A DNA stretch of 64,000 nt from Thermoleptolyngbya sichuanensis A183 (GCF_013177315.1 NZ_CP053661.1:2542001-2606000); one strand, 5' to 3'. Shown: positions 21,541 through 30,651, numbered from the stretch's first letter. Numbers and translations are program-made. The notes: generated from the sequence alone by a model not told the origin.

Positions 21541-23466
21541 CTAGGCAATCACGAAATTTCGAGGTCGCACCGCATCCAGCGACACGTTTCGCAGCGTCAC
21601 CAGCGTTATGAAATCTAGCCGCAGGCCGTTGCCGTCGCGGTCGATTTGCACTTCCGTATTCGCGCCATTTTGCACCAGCCGAATGAACTGGTTGTATTGA
21701 GCCGTGGGGCTGGGCGCAGCAAAGGTGGGGCTGCGGAAGATGCCACGCAGGTCAATGCGATCCACCGCTTCAAAGTCGGTAATGATATCGCCTGCGTCGT
21801 TCAGGTTGTTATAGACAAACATATCGATGCCCTGCCCGCCCGACAGCACATCGGCTCCGCGCCCGCCAATCAGGATATCGCCGCGCTTGCCGCCCTTCAG
21901 CGTGTCGTCGCCGTTGCCGCCCACCAATTCATCTCGCCCATCGCGGCCGATCAGGCTGTCATTGCCTTCACCGCCAAACAGGCGATCGTTGCCCCGTTTG
22001 CCGTCTACCACATCGTTACCCCGCTTGCCGCGCAGGATATCGTTGCCGGGAGTGCCCGCAATCCGGTCGTTGGCAGCGGTGCCGTTGCGAGTAATGCCAG
22101 CGGGCCCGTTGTTAAAGTCGATGGGTTCAATGGGCGTGCCCAGGCTCACGTCGATGCGATCGCCCACATAGCGGCGCACCGAAAAATCTCGGTCAAAGAA
22201 GCCTACATTGGTTCCCACAAGCACCAGATTGCCATCGGGCTGGAGCGCAATATCGGCATTGTTGTCCGCCGCATCGAGATCCGTCGTGACGCGCCCGTTG
22301 CCGTCGAAGCTGTTGTCCAGAGAACCGTTGCTGTTGTAGCGCAACAGCGCAGCCCTGCCATCGCTCACCGCCAGCACCAAAATCTTGCCATTGGGCTGCA
22401 CCAACACCTTCTTTGCCGTGCTGTTATTGCCCAAACTGGTCGTGACGCGCCCATTGCCGTCAAAGCTAGAGTCGAGGCTGCCGTCTCGGTTGTATCGCGC
22501 CAGGGCGACCCGTCCGCCGCTCGTCCCTGCCACCAAAATCTTGCCATCCGACAGCAGCACCGCATCCGTCACCGCATCCACGGTGGTAAAGAAGCCGCCA
22601 AAATCAGTAGTTCGCACGCCCGATCGCCCAAAGCTGCGGTCGAGAGACCCGTCGGAGTTATAACGGGCGATCGCAAAATCATCGCTACTCGTCCCCACGG
22701 CGATCAGCTTGCCGTCATTTTGCAGCAGCACCCGTTGAGCAATTGAAAACGTCGTGCCGCTGCCGATGCGCGTCCGCACAATGCCCCGACTGCCAAAGTC
22801 TCGATCGAGCGACCCATCCGTGCGATAGCGCACCAGCGCAAACGCCGATCCGTCGGTGCCCGCAACCACAATCTTGCCGTCATTTTGTAGCAGCCCGTCG
22901 CTAACCTGCGCCGTGGCACCCAGGTTGGTCGAATTGCGCCCATTGCTATCAAAACTGGTGTCGCGAGAACCGTCCGTGCGATAGCGGGCCACTGCAAAGC
23001 TGTTGCCGCTAAAGGTGCTGCTGCTTTGGCCAATCACCAGAATGCGACCGTCGTTTTGCAGCAACACTTTTTGAACCGTTTCTGTAGCCCCAAAGTTGGT
23101 AGACTGGCGGCCATTTCCGGCAAAGGAACTGTCAAGCGAACCGTTGAGGTTGAAGCGGACAATGCCAAAATCGCCATCGCTGTCGCCCACCATGATGAGC
23201 TTGCCGTCAGATTGCAGCACTGCATCGCGCAAAACCTGCGTGCCGCTGAAGTTCAGCACGGTTCTGCCGTTGCCCGCAAAGCTATTGTCCAGGGAACCAT
23301 CCGCCGTCAGCCTGGCCGCCGAAAAGCTGCCACTGCTGTCGCCCAGCGCCAGAATTTTGCCATCGGCTTGAACCAGCACTCTGCGGGCCTGGTCGAGCCC
23401 ATCTAGCCCAAAGGTGATGCGGCCGTTGCCATTGAAGGTGGTATCGAGTTTTCCGGGAGTTGACAT
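21541..23466 (-). CDS. Delta-60 repeat / RTX calcium-binding exoprotein
   Basis: 641 residues. About ten to twelve delta-60 repeats fill residues 1-430 (typical unit: VLLQNDGKLIAVG, FAIARYNSDGSLDRSFG), which are expected to form beta-propeller blades. Residues 465-560 carry RTX nonapeptides (GGEGNDSLIG, GGNGDDTLKG, GGRGADVLSG) that bind calcium. After these comes a C-terminal region (FVYNNLNDAGDIITDFE) typical of type I secretion substrates. There is no N-terminal signal peptide, in keeping with type I export. No transporter gene lies nearby. The role, such as a surface, adhesion or matrix protein, cannot be told from sequence. Confidence 0.92.
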   Translation of the reverse strand: MSTPGKLDTTFNGNGRITFGLDGLDQARRVLVQADGKILALGDSSGSFSAARLTADGSLDNSFAGNGRTVLNFSGTQVLRDAVLQSDGKLIMVGDSDGDFGIVRFNLNGSLDSSFAGNGRQSTNFGATETVQKVLLQNDGRILVIGQSSSTFSGNSFAVARYRTDGSRDTSFDSNGRNSTNLGATAQVSDGLLQNDGKIVVAGTDGSAFALVRYRTDGSLDRDFGSRGIVRTRIGSGTTFSIAQRVLLQNDGKLIAVGTSSDDFAIARYNSDGSLDRSFGRSGVRTTDFGGFFTTVDAVTDAVLLSDGKILVAGTSGGRVALARYNRDGSLDSSFDGNGRVTTSLGNNSTAKKVLVQPNGKILVLAVSDGRAALLRYNSNGSLDNSFDGNGRVTTDLDAADNNADIALQPDGNLVLVGTNVGFFDRDFSVRRYVGDRIDVSLGTPIEPIDFNNGPAGITRNGTAANDRIAGTPGNDILRGKRGNDVVDGKRGNDRLFGGEGNDSLIGRDGRDELVGGNGDDTLKGGKRGDILIGGRGADVLSGGQGIDMFVYNNLNDAGDIITDFEAVDRIDLRGIFRSPTFAAPSPTAQYNQFIRLVQNGANTEVQIDRDGNGLRLDFITLVTLRNVSLDAVRPRNFVIA

Positions 23467-23953
23467 ACAGAAAGGAAAGTTTGGGTGAAAAGTGACTGAA
23501 GGGACGTGCGCTTTGAGATTAGGAAATCAGAAACGGAGGGAAAGCAGCGCCAAAAATAAAGAAGTGTAAAAGCTAATAAAGCTAATAGAGAAACGGGTAG
23601 AGGAGGCAGTTAGCCTCGCCGCCTCATGTTTTAGCGCGTGTGGGTCAGTTTGCTGTATCACCTGACAGCATGATTTCCAAAAACTGCTCGATCACAGGAT
23701 CAATTGCCTGTCATGTTTTGGAGGAGCCTCGATTTTTCCAGCGAAAGCGCTAGAGGACGGAACATATGATGGATTTGGGCGATCGCAGGTTCCCGCTCGC
23801 TCCCCAATGCATGAGGGTTTCTGTTGGAAAAGCCTGTTGGAAAAATCTGTTGGAAAAGATGGGCAATGTTCCCAAGGGGTGACTGCTGATCGTAGTTAGT
23901 ACGAAATCAGGGCGACGTTCCCAAGGGGTGATTGCTTATCGTAATCAGCATGA

Positions 23954-24091
23954 GAGCTAATTTATGAAGCAAATCTTAAGAAGCCTGAAACTCTTGGCAT
24001 GTGTGGCTTTGAGGTCATGTTTGCCCAGGAAAAGCGGTTTCTCGGAAATCCTTGATTAACAAGGCTTTCAGGCTCCTTTACAAATTAGCTC
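23954..24091. repeat. 138-bp inverted-repeat element
   Basis: The left end begins GAGCTAATTTATGAAG and the right end is the complement of GAGCTAATTTGTAAAG. Both arms also contain GCCTGAAA. It may be a decayed MITE; no target duplication was clear. Confidence 0.5.
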
Positions 24092-24292
24092 TGAAATCAG
24101 TATCAGCATGAAATCAGTACGAAACCAGTTATTCAACGCGATAAGCACAAGACTGCCCCGCCGCACGATGATGGCTTCTCGAACGGGACTAACCTGCCGC
24201 ACTGCCAAAAGCACTTACAGCATTCCTAGCAGAACCGCCCCTGACTCTACGGCAGGGTTCAGCAGCTTTATGGTTTCTATGGCTTTTTTTCA

Positions 24293-24342
24293 AAAGTCCC
24301 TCTCCCAGAGTGGGAGAAGGATTTAGGGTGAGGGTTACAAAA
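24293..24342. repeat. CCCTCTCCC/GGGTGAGGG dispersed repeat
   Basis: CCCTCTCCCAGAGTGGGAG forms a hairpin and is followed by GGATTTAGGGTGAGGG. This is a dispersed intergenic repeat seen in many cyanobacteria. Confidence 0.5.
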
Positions 24343-24444
24343 GTGGGATGAACTCTATCGGGTGCATCTGGCAATCGCTCAAGCAGTTCTCGAATTGCCT
24401 CTGAGGTAATGCCACTTTGACCGGCCAAATCTGGACTTTGGGGG

Positions 24445-24615
24445 CTATTCTTCCGGTTCGCGATCGCCCTCTTCGTCTACTCCGTTCATCCCCTCCTTGA
24501 AGCCCCGCAGCGTCTTGCCCAAAGCCCCGCCTAGTTCAGGGATCTTTTTAGGCCCAAAAATAAGAATCGCAACGACTGCAATAATGGCAACCTCGGGCCA
24601 GCCCAAACCAAACAT
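24445..24615 (-). CDS. tatA: Sec-independent translocase subunit TatA/E
   Basis: 56 residues. It begins MFGLGWPEVAIIAVVAILIF, one transmembrane helix. Then comes the TatA hinge FGPKKIPELG and an amphipathic helix (GALGKTLRGFKEGM) with an acidic tail. It forms the pore of the twin-arginine route that exports folded proteins across the thylakoid and plasma membranes. At 56 residues it is at the short end for the family. It stands alone, without tatC. CAGGAGAG upstream of the ATG is a good ribosome site. Confidence 0.93.
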   Translation of the reverse strand: MFGLGWPEVAIIAVVAILIFGPKKIPELGGALGKTLRGFKEGMNGVDEEGDREPEE

Positions 24616-25050
24616 AACGCTCTCCTGCCAGTCATTCTGTCCCCACTATACGGGAATTGTCGGGCATCGCGTCGCCAATCTGGGAACCGCCCGAAGCGCC
24701 CAAAGTGCCGCCATTGCAGACAAAACCTCCAAAACCTCCAAAACCTCCAGAAGGCGCTTAACCCATGCAGGTAGAAGCCTATAGCCTACGCAGGTATGGG
24801 CATCCTCAACACTGGTTCTAGAGACAGCTTGACCGCTGCGATATAATGTAGGTTTTCGCTGGGAAAGGTTCTGTCCCAGTTTTTTATCCAGCAGGACTTA
24901 CACACTCGCGATAAGTTTTCTGGGCTTTGGACGATTTCTCGCGGGCACAGCTTATGATAAATCGTCCAACTGCGTAAGTCCTATCCAGTTTGCTAGCTTG
25001 AGTTAGCAACTGGAACGTGTCTTTTTGGAAATGGTCACTAGGAGTTGGTT
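24616..25050. other. Spacer between tatA and bioD
   Basis: A 435-base gap. It contains a 10-mer tandem repeat AAAACCTCCA (24720-24752), a TATAAT at 24842-24847 that may be a bioD -10 box, and MITE copy C between that box and the gene. Confidence 0.5.
24892..24982 (+). mobile_element. 91-bp MITE-like element, copy C
   Basis: The ends match the family, but the right arm of the inner stem has decayed at the tip, leaving GGACGATTT/AAATCGTCC paired. It is flanked by the exact duplication ATCCAG (24886-24891 and 24983-24988). Confidence 0.85.
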
Positions 25051-25737
25051 TTGAGCGCGCTTTTGATTGCAGCGACGGATTCAGATACGGGAAAAACGGT
25101 GCTGATTTCGGCACTGGCGGCCTACTGGCAAGCTCACAGCGGCGGGCGATCGCTCGGCATTATGAAACCTGTGCAGTCTGGCAAGGGCGATCGCGAACTC
25201 TATCAGCGCCTCTTCCCACTCAACCAGTCCATTAGCGAGATCAACCCCATCCACTTTGACTCGCCCCTAGCGCCGCCCATCGCTGCCGAAAAAGAAGGCC
25301 GCAACATCAACCTAGACAGCGCGTGGCACACCTTTGAAACTCTTTCTAAACAAAAAGACTGGGTGCTGGTCGAGGCGCTGGGCAGCCTCGGTTCGCCCGT
25401 CACCCACGAAACCACCGTTGCCGACCTCGCTTGGGACTGGCGCATTCCCACCGTCCTGGTGGTTCCGGTGAAGCTGGGGGCAATTGGGCAAGCGGTCGCC
25501 AATGTCGCCCTCGCCCGCCAGGCCCGCGTCCATGTCAAGGGCATTGTGCTAAACTGCATCGCGCCCTGCACCCAGCAGGAGATTGACGACTGGGCCCCTG
25601 CCGACCTGATCCAGTCCCTCACCCAGGTTCCCATCCTCGGCCTGATTCCCCACCTGCCCGACCCCACCGACCTCGGCCGCCTCACCCAAGTCGCCTCTGA
25701 CCTAGCGCTGGAGCGGCTGATGCCAATAAAAGGCTAG
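25051..25737 (+). CDS. bioD: Dethiobiotin synthetase
   Basis: About 228 residues. The enzyme closes the ureido ring of dethiobiotin from diaminopelargonate, CO2 and ATP, the step before biotin synthase. The P-loop ATDSDTGKT is near the N-terminus, KPVQSG follows, and VEALGSLGSPVTHE is the conserved acidic loop. There is no in-frame ATG at the expected start. A TTG at 25051 lies six bases after GGAG and gives MSALLIAATD; another TTG two codons earlier is possible. It is the only biotin gene in the window. It is followed 84 bases later by proA. Confidence 0.9.
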   Translation: MSALLIAATDSDTGKTVLISALAAYWQAHSGGRSLGIMKPVQSGKGDRELYQRLFPLNQSISEINPIHFDSPLAPPIAAEKEGRNINLDSAWHTFETLSKQKDWVLVEALGSLGSPVTHETTVADLAWDWRIPTVLVVPVKLGAIGQAVANVALARQARVHVKGIVLNCIAPCTQQEIDDWAPADLIQSLTQVPILGLIPHLPDPTDLGRLTQVASDLALERLMPIKG

Positions 25738-25821
25738 TAGGTAACAAGTAGGTAATAAGGTAGGTAATAGCGCAGGCAAGCCTCCCAAAATCCAAAATCC
25801 AAACTCCAACCCTCCACTCCC

Positions 25822-27126
25822 ATGCTCACCTCCACTCCCGACCTCAAAACCCTGGCCCAGCAGACCCGTTCGGCGGCACGGCGGCTAGCAGCGCTGTCGG
25901 GCGAGGCGCGAAATCAGGCAGTTGGGGCGATCGCCCTTGCCCTAGAAGCCGCCGCCCCAGAAATTCTGGCGGCCAACGCGGCGGACTGCGCGGCGGCGCT
26001 AGAGGAAGGACTGGCAAAACCGCTTTACGGGCGGCTCAAGCTGGATGAAACCAAGCTGCGTGGCGTGATTGCCGGAGTGCGCGATGTGGCACGGCTGGCC
26101 GACCCGGTGGGTCAGGTGCAGCTTCATCGAGAACTAGACACCGGGCTGGTGCTAAAGCGGATCACCTGTCCGCTGGGCGTGCTGGGCGTGATTTTCGAGT
26201 CGCGGCCCGACGCGCTGGTGCAAATTGCGTCGCTGGCCATCAAGTCGGGGAACGGAGTCATCCTCAAGGGCGGGCGGGAAGCGGTGCGCTCCTGCGAGGC
26301 GCTGACGAAGGCGATTCACCAGGGGCTGAGTTCGGTAGACCTGGACCCAGCGGTGGTGCGCCTGCTGACGACGCGGGAGGAAACGGTGGCACTGCTGGGG
26401 TTGGATCAAGAGGTGGATTTGATCATTCCACGGGGTTCCAACGCCTTTGTGCGGTTTGTGCAGGAGAACACTCGGATTCCGGTGCTGGGCCATGCCGACG
26501 GCATCTGCCACCTATACGTCGATCGGGCGGCCGACGTGGCCCAGGCGGTGGCGATCGCCCTTGATGCCAAAACCAACTATCCCTCCGCCTGCAATGCCAT
26601 TGAGACGCTGCTGGTGCATGAGGCGATTGCGCCAAAGTTTCTCCCTGCAATGGTTCCGGTCTTCCAGTCCGCAGGCGTAGAACTGCGCGGCGACGACCGG
26701 ACACAAGCCCTAGTCGGCGCTGCCATCGAGCCTGCCACGGAAGCAGACTGGGCAACGGAATACGGCGATCTGGTTCTGGCGATTCGCGTGGTGGATTCGC
26801 TAGAAGCGGCGATCGCCCACATCAACACCTACGGCTCCCGGCACACCGAGGCGATCGCCACACAAGATGACGCAGCCGCCGCCACGTTTATCTCTCAAGT
26901 AGACGCAGCGGGCGTGTTTCACAACTGCTCCACCCGCTTTGCCGACGGCTTCCGTTACGGCTTTGGTGCAGAAGTCGGCATCAGCACCCAGAAAATGCCG
27001 CCCCGCGGCCCCGTGGGGCTAGAAGGTCTGGTGACCTATAAGTACCAGTTGCTGGGCAATGGGCATATCGTCAACACCTACAGCGGCGAACACGCCCGCC
27101 CCTTCACCCACCGCGACCTCGCCTGA
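25822..27126 (+). CDS. proA: Gamma-glutamyl phosphate reductase
   Basis: 434 residues, normal length. It reduces gamma-glutamyl phosphate with NADPH to glutamate semialdehyde in proline synthesis. Diagnostic segments are [21 protein letters not shown], here seen as [11 protein letters not shown], then [11 protein letters not shown] and the catalytic cysteine in [14 protein letters not shown]. The end ([15 protein letters not shown]) is typical. The spacer before it carries the heptamer repeat AAAATCC. proB is not adjacent. Confidence 0.96.
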   Translation: MLTSTPDLKTLAQQTRSAARRLAALSGEARNQAVGAIALALEAAAPEILAANAADCAAALEEGLAKPLYGRLKLDETKLRGVIAGVRDVARLADPVGQVQLHRELDTGLVLKRITCPLGVLGVIFESRPDALVQIASLAIKSGNGVILKGGREAVRSCEALTKAIHQGLSSVDLDPAVVRLLTTREETVALLGLDQEVDLIIPRGSNAFVRFVQENTRIPVLGHADGICHLYVDRAADVAQAVAIALDAKTNYPSACNAIETLLVHEAIAPKFLPAMVPVFQSAGVELRGDDRTQALVGAAIEPATEADWATEYGDLVLAIRVVDSLEAAIAHINTYGSRHTEAIATQDDAAAATFISQVDAAGVFHNCSTRFADGFRYGFGAEVGISTQKMPPRGPVGLEGLVTYKYQLLGNGHIVNTYSGEHARPFTHRDLA

Positions 27127-27163
27127 GCCGCCATCCTCACTTCTGCGCTCACCCCGGAAACTG

Positions 27164-27484
27164 ATGAACACCTACCAGGTGATCTACGACATCGTGCGGC
27201 AGATTCCTTACGGGCAAGTCGCCACCTATGGGCAAATCGCTGACCTGGCGCAACTCTACGGCAAGGCGCGGCTGGTGGGCTATGCGCTCTATCGGGTTGA
27301 TATGCAAAATTCCGACATTCCCTGGCACCGCGTCATCAATGCCAAAGGCGAAGTATCGGAATCCCCCCTGCGCTACGGCACAGACTATTTGCAGCGATCG
27401 CTCCTAGAAGCCGAGGGCATCGAGTTTAGCCCAGAAGGAAAGGTGGATTTGCGGAAATATTTGTGGCGGCCGGGGGGAGAGTGA
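27164..27484 (+). CDS. Alkyltransferase-like (ATL) protein
   Basis: 106 residues, comprising only the C-terminal DNA-binding domain of O6-methylguanine methyltransferases. The active-site motif PCHRV reads PWHRV here (DIPWHRVINAKGEVS), so the acceptor cysteine is a tryptophan. ATL proteins of this kind bind O6-alkylguanine without repairing it and pass the lesion to nucleotide excision repair. I start at MNTYQVIYDIV, the usual N-terminus; the open frame further upstream overlaps proA. It begins 37 bases after proA. Confidence 0.88.
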   Translation: MNTYQVIYDIVRQIPYGQVATYGQIADLAQLYGKARLVGYALYRVDMQNSDIPWHRVINAKGEVSESPLRYGTDYLQRSLLEAEGIEFSPEGKVDLRKYLWRPGGE

Positions 27485-27640
27485 CGGAAGGAAGAAGGAA
27501 GAACGAAAAGGGAAGAAGGAAGAAGGAAGAACGGAAAGGGAAAAACGTTTCATTTTTCGCTCTTCGTTTTTCGTTTTTTCCATCTCTCCCTCCTCTTCCC
27601 CGACCTGCTATTCTTCAAGAAAGCTAATTCCCGACTGCTC
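27485..27640. repeat. Purine-rich repeat spacer before livM
   Basis: The spacer is runs of GGAAGAAGGAAGAACGAAAAG-like units on one side, then the pyrimidine counterpart (TTTCGCTCTTCG). It can fold as a long imperfect hairpin. A matching tract lies after livM. Confidence 0.6.
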
Positions 27641-28954
27641 ATGGAAGGGTTTGTTGTCTCTCTGGTCATCTTTGCGGCAATTTTTGCCATTTTTGCTCTG
27701 GGGTTGAATCTTCAATGGGGGTTCACGGGGCTAATTAACTTTGGGCAGGTCGCGTTTATGACCATTGGAGCCTACGCGACGGTGCTGCTCAGCTTGCGGG
27801 GGGTGCCGCTGTGGTTGGGGGCGCTGATCGGCGCAGGGCTGGCAGCGCTGTTGGGGCTGGGCATTGGTTTGGCGACGCTGCGCCTGCGGGAAGATTATCT
27901 GGCAATTGTTACCATTGGCGTGGCCGAGATGGTGCGCCTGATTGCCGAAAACGAGGCCTGGCTGACACGCGGTACGTTTGGACTCCAAAGCTTTCCGCTG
28001 CCGCTGGCGAATTGGAACCCCAACTGGCTGGGGCGATCGCTCATGGTGGCAATGCTAACGGCGATCGCCGGGTTGGCCTACTGGCGGTTCTGGCGCTGGC
28101 TGCGGCAAACCGTGAAGTCTATTCCTCCGGCGCATCTGACCAACGGCGTGGCCCTGTCGCTAGGCTACCTGCTGTCTCTGACGCTGCTGGTGATTGGGCT
28201 GGGCTACGCCTCCAGCACGCTCAAGCAACTAGGCACGGTTCCCTACTGGCTGCTGGGGGTGCTGCTGCTGGGGGCAATGGTGGCACTGGTGTGGTTTTAT
28301 GTGTGGCTGGGAGCGTTGGCCAAGACCAGAATTCCTGCCTGGTCTAACAGCTTGGGAACGGTGGCGGCGTTGGTCTGCGCGGCGCTGGGCCTCTGGGTCT
28401 ATGGCTACTCGGCCTCGGCGCTATATCACTACGACCGCAATCCCAGCAAGGCAGGGCTGATGCTGATCTCGGTGGTGCTGCTGGCGGTGATTTTTTGGGC
28501 ATTAGAACGACTCGTGCGATCGCCCTGGGGTCGCGTCCTCAAAGCCATCCGAGAAGACGAAGCCGTCGCCCGCGCTCTGGGCAAAAACGTCTTTGCCTAC
28601 AAGCTGCAATCCCTGGCGATCGGCGGCTTCTTGGCCGGCATTGCGGGGTCCCTCTACGCCTGGCAGCTCACCACGGTCTATCCCGATAACTTCCAGCCCC
28701 TCGTCACCTTCAACGCCTGGACGATCGTTGTCCTCGGCGGCGCAGGCAACAATGTAGGCACGATTTTGGGAGCCGCCATCTTCTGGGGCTACCAGACCGT
28801 CACCCGCTTCTTTTTGCGCGATGTAATTCCCCTCGACGATGCCCGCCTTGGCGCATTCCGCATCATGCTCATCGGTCTGCTGCTGATGGTTCTGATGGTG
28901 TGGCGACCGCAGGGCATTTTGGGCAACAAAGATGAGCTAACCCTTGGGAAGTAG
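27641..28954 (+). CDS. livM: Branched-chain/neutral amino-acid ABC transporter permease (LivM/NatD type)
   Basis: 437 residues with about ten transmembrane helices. LivM-family landmarks are GLNLQWGFTGLINFGQVAFM near the N-terminus and RVLKAIREDEAVARALGKN before the last helices, the loop that contacts the ATPase. GGAGNNVGTILGA follows this loop. It forms the membrane channel of an importer of neutral or branched amino acids. The ATPase gene follows after a repeat-rich spacer; the binding protein, second permease and second ATPase are not in the window. Confidence 0.9.
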   Translation: MEGFVVSLVIFAAIFAIFALGLNLQWGFTGLINFGQVAFMTIGAYATVLLSLRGVPLWLGALIGAGLAALLGLGIGLATLRLREDYLAIVTIGVAEMVRLIAENEAWLTRGTFGLQSFPLPLANWNPNWLGRSLMVAMLTAIAGLAYWRFWRWLRQTVKSIPPAHLTNGVALSLGYLLSLTLLVIGLGYASSTLKQLGTVPYWLLGVLLLGAMVALVWFYVWLGALAKTRIPAWSNSLGTVAALVCAALGLWVYGYSASALYHYDRNPSKAGLMLISVVLLAVIFWALERLVRSPWGRVLKAIREDEAVARALGKNVFAYKLQSLAIGGFLAGIAGSLYAWQLTTVYPDNFQPLVTFNAWTIVVLGGAGNNVGTILGAAIFWGYQTVTRFFLRDVIPLDDARLGAFRIMLIGLLLMVLMVWRPQGILGNKDELTLGK

Positions 28955-29134
28955 GGAGGAAAGAGAGAAAAACGAAGAACGAAAAACGAAGAACGAAGAA
29001 CGAAGAACGAAGAATGAAGAACGAAGAATGAAGAATGAAGAATGAAGAATGAAGAACGAAGAACGGAACCTCTTCCCTCTTCGTTCTTCTCTCTTCTCTC
29101 TTTCCCCCTATTCCTCCAACATCCCACCCCCCTC
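28955..29134. repeat. Purine-rich repeat spacer between livM and livG
   Basis: About ten copies of 7- to 14-mers such as GAAGAAC and GAATGAA, followed by the inverted pyrimidine tract TTCGTTCTTCTCTCTTC. It could form a long hairpin between two genes of one transporter. Confidence 0.65.
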
Positions 29135-29890
29135 ATGGCTCTCCTGACGGCAACCCAACTTACCAAAACCTTCGGCGGCATCCGGGCGGTGGATGCGGCC
29201 TCGATCGAAGTGCCAGAGGGCAGCATCACCGGGCTGATTGGGCCGAACGGGGCGGGCAAGACGACGCTGTTTAACCTGCTGTCGATGTTTTTGCGTCCAG
29301 ACAGCGGCGAAGTGCAGTTTGCTGAGGAGCCGATTCACGAGCTACAGCCGCATCAGGTGGCGCAGCGGGGGCTGGTGCGGACGTTTCAGGTGGCGCGGGT
29401 GTTGTCGCGGCTGTCGGTGCTGGAAAACATGCTGCTGGCGGCCCAAGAGCAGACGGGCGAAAAGTTTTGGAATGTGTGGTGGCGATCGCCCCGCATTGCC
29501 CAGGAAGAAGAAGCACAGCGCGAGTATGCCTGGAACATCCTGGAATCCATCGGTCTGGCGCACAAAGCCCATGACTACGCGGGTTCTCTATCGGGCGGAC
29601 AGCGCAAGCTGCTGGAGTTGGGGCGGGCGCTGATGGTCAAGCCCCGGCTGATTTTGCTGGATGAACCCGCCGCAGGCGTAAATCCGACGCTGATCAACCA
29701 GATTTGTGAACATATCCAAGCGTGGAACCGTCAGGGCATCACCTTCTTGGTGATTGAACACAATATGGACGTGGTGATGTCACTGTGCGATCGCGTCTGG
29801 GTGATGGCAGAAGGACGCAACCTGGCATCGGGCACCCCCGAAGAAGTGCAGAACAATCCGCTGGTGCTAGAAGCCTACTTGGGTCAATAG
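29135..29890 (+). CDS. livG: Amino-acid ABC transporter ATP-binding protein (LivG/NatA type)
   Basis: 251 residues. Walker A is GPNGAGKTTLFN, the signature is LSGGQRKLLELGRAL, Walker B is LILLDEPAAGVNP and the switch histidine is in VIEHNMD. The extended region after Walker A (VAQRGLVRTFQVARVLSRLSV) is typical of LivG. It energises import together with the preceding permease. I start at MALLTATQLTKTF; the longer open frame upstream is repeat DNA. Confidence 0.93.
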   Translation: MALLTATQLTKTFGGIRAVDAASIEVPEGSITGLIGPNGAGKTTLFNLLSMFLRPDSGEVQFAEEPIHELQPHQVAQRGLVRTFQVARVLSRLSVLENMLLAAQEQTGEKFWNVWWRSPRIAQEEEAQREYAWNILESIGLAHKAHDYAGSLSGGQRKLLELGRALMVKPRLILLDEPAAGVNPTLINQICEHIQAWNRQGITFLVIEHNMDVVMSLCDRVWVMAEGRNLASGTPEEVQNNPLVLEAYLGQ

Positions 29891-29927
29891 CCCACGATTG
29901 CAAATGTCTCTAATGTCTTTCACGTCT

Positions 29928-30026
29928 GGGCACCTCGATTAATTGCCTTATTGAGAATTTTAGGAGCCTGAAAATCTCGTTTTCTCGTAGCCATTCTCAA
30001 GAGAATCTGAATTTTTCGAGGTGCCC
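29928..30026. repeat. 99-bp element with perfect 11-bp inverted ends
   Basis: The ends are GGGCACCTCGA and its exact complement. The interior has TAGGAGCCTGAAAATCTCG and an imperfect hairpin. It shares GCCTGAAA with the 23954-24091 element. It is possibly a second MITE family or a transcription terminator region. Confidence 0.6.
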
Positions 30027-30050
30027 GTCTATTACCAATCTATTACCAAT

Positions 30051-30141
30051 AGGGCTTACGCAGTTGGACGATTTCTCGTGGGCTGCGCCCGCGAGAAATC
30101 GTCCAGAATGCGGAGAACTTATCGCAAGTGCGTAAGTTCTG
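30051..30141 (-). mobile_element. 91-bp MITE-like element, copy D
   Basis: Ends AGGGCTTACGCA and TGCGTAAGTTCTG have one change each. The inner stem GGACGATTTCTCGTGGGC keeps pairing through one G-T wobble. The flanks ACCAAT and GCCGAT match at only four of six positions, so the duplication has decayed. Confidence 0.8.
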
Positions 30142-30267
30142 GCCGATCTTGCCAACAGCAATTGGCATGGGCACAGGAATTAGCATGGGCAAAGGTTCTT
30201 GGCAGGTGGCAACTCCGCAAATTAATGAATAAGCTGTGAGTAGAAATCTCTACGCATCGCGGCACCG

Positions 30268-30651
30268 ATGGCGGAACCCATGTTTGAGACTCCTCAGCCA
30301 ACCTCGCAACCTGAATCCCCCCAAGCTGAATTACCCGGCAAACAAGCGACTCCGCTAAAGCGACGCTGCGTTTCGGTCTGTCAATATCGCTCCTGCGAAC
30401 GGAGCGGGTCGGCGGCGGTGCTGGCGGCGTTTCGAGAGGCGAATCTGCCGGGGGTGCTGATCAGCGCTAGCGACTGTATGGGGCAGTGTGCCTCTGGGCC
30501 AACGGTGCGCGTTACGCCAGACAACGTGTGGTATTGCCGGGTAAAGCCGGAAGATGTAGGGGCGATCGCCACTCAGCATCTCCAGCACGACGAACCCGTA
30601 GAGCGGCTGCTGCATCCCCGGTTTCACCCCCGGTTTGATTTTGCAGATTAG
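30268..30651 (+). CDS. Thioredoxin-like [2Fe-2S] ferredoxin
   Basis: 127 residues. After a 30-residue proline-rich leader comes VSVCQYRSCERSGS, and 35 residues on ASDCMGQCASGPTV: the C-x4-C ... C-x3-C pattern of thioredoxin-fold [2Fe-2S] ferredoxins (the NuoE/HoxE-type fold). Such single-domain proteins in cyanobacteria are soluble electron carriers of unknown partner. GVYYxxV is replaced by NVWYCRVKPED. No redox enzyme gene is adjacent to suggest the partner. Confidence 0.88.
   Translation: MAEPMFETPQPTSQPESPQAELPGKQATPLKRRCVSVCQYRSCERSGSAAVLAAFREANLPGVLISASDCMGQCASGPTVRVTPDNVWYCRVKPEDVGAIATQHLQHDEPVERLLHPRFHPRFDFAD

Larger units (their letters stand above)
23467..24444. other. Long repeat-filled intergenic region
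   Basis: A 978-base gap. It contains a 15-mer tandem repeat CTGTTGGAAAAG (23821-23859), a 27-bp direct repeat beginning GTTCCCAAGGGGTGA (23868-23894 and 23917-23943), an inverted-repeat element (23954-24091) and a dispersed hairpin (24293-24342). No open frame here has recognisable protein character. Confidence 0.6.
29891..30267. other. Spacer with two mobile-looking elements
   Basis: A 377-base gap after livG. It holds a 99-bp inverted-repeat element and MITE copy D, separated by a direct repeat TCTATTACCAA. No gene seen. Confidence 0.6.

Noticed and set aside
21646..22746. 366-codon plus-strand frame inside the RTX gene
   Set aside because: It is the complement of the regular delta-60 repeats; the periodic sequence explains the open frame.
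30021..30239. Small open frame through MITE copy D
   Set aside because: The frame is made by the hairpin sequence itself. Similar frames appear in other MITE copies; none has a start context.
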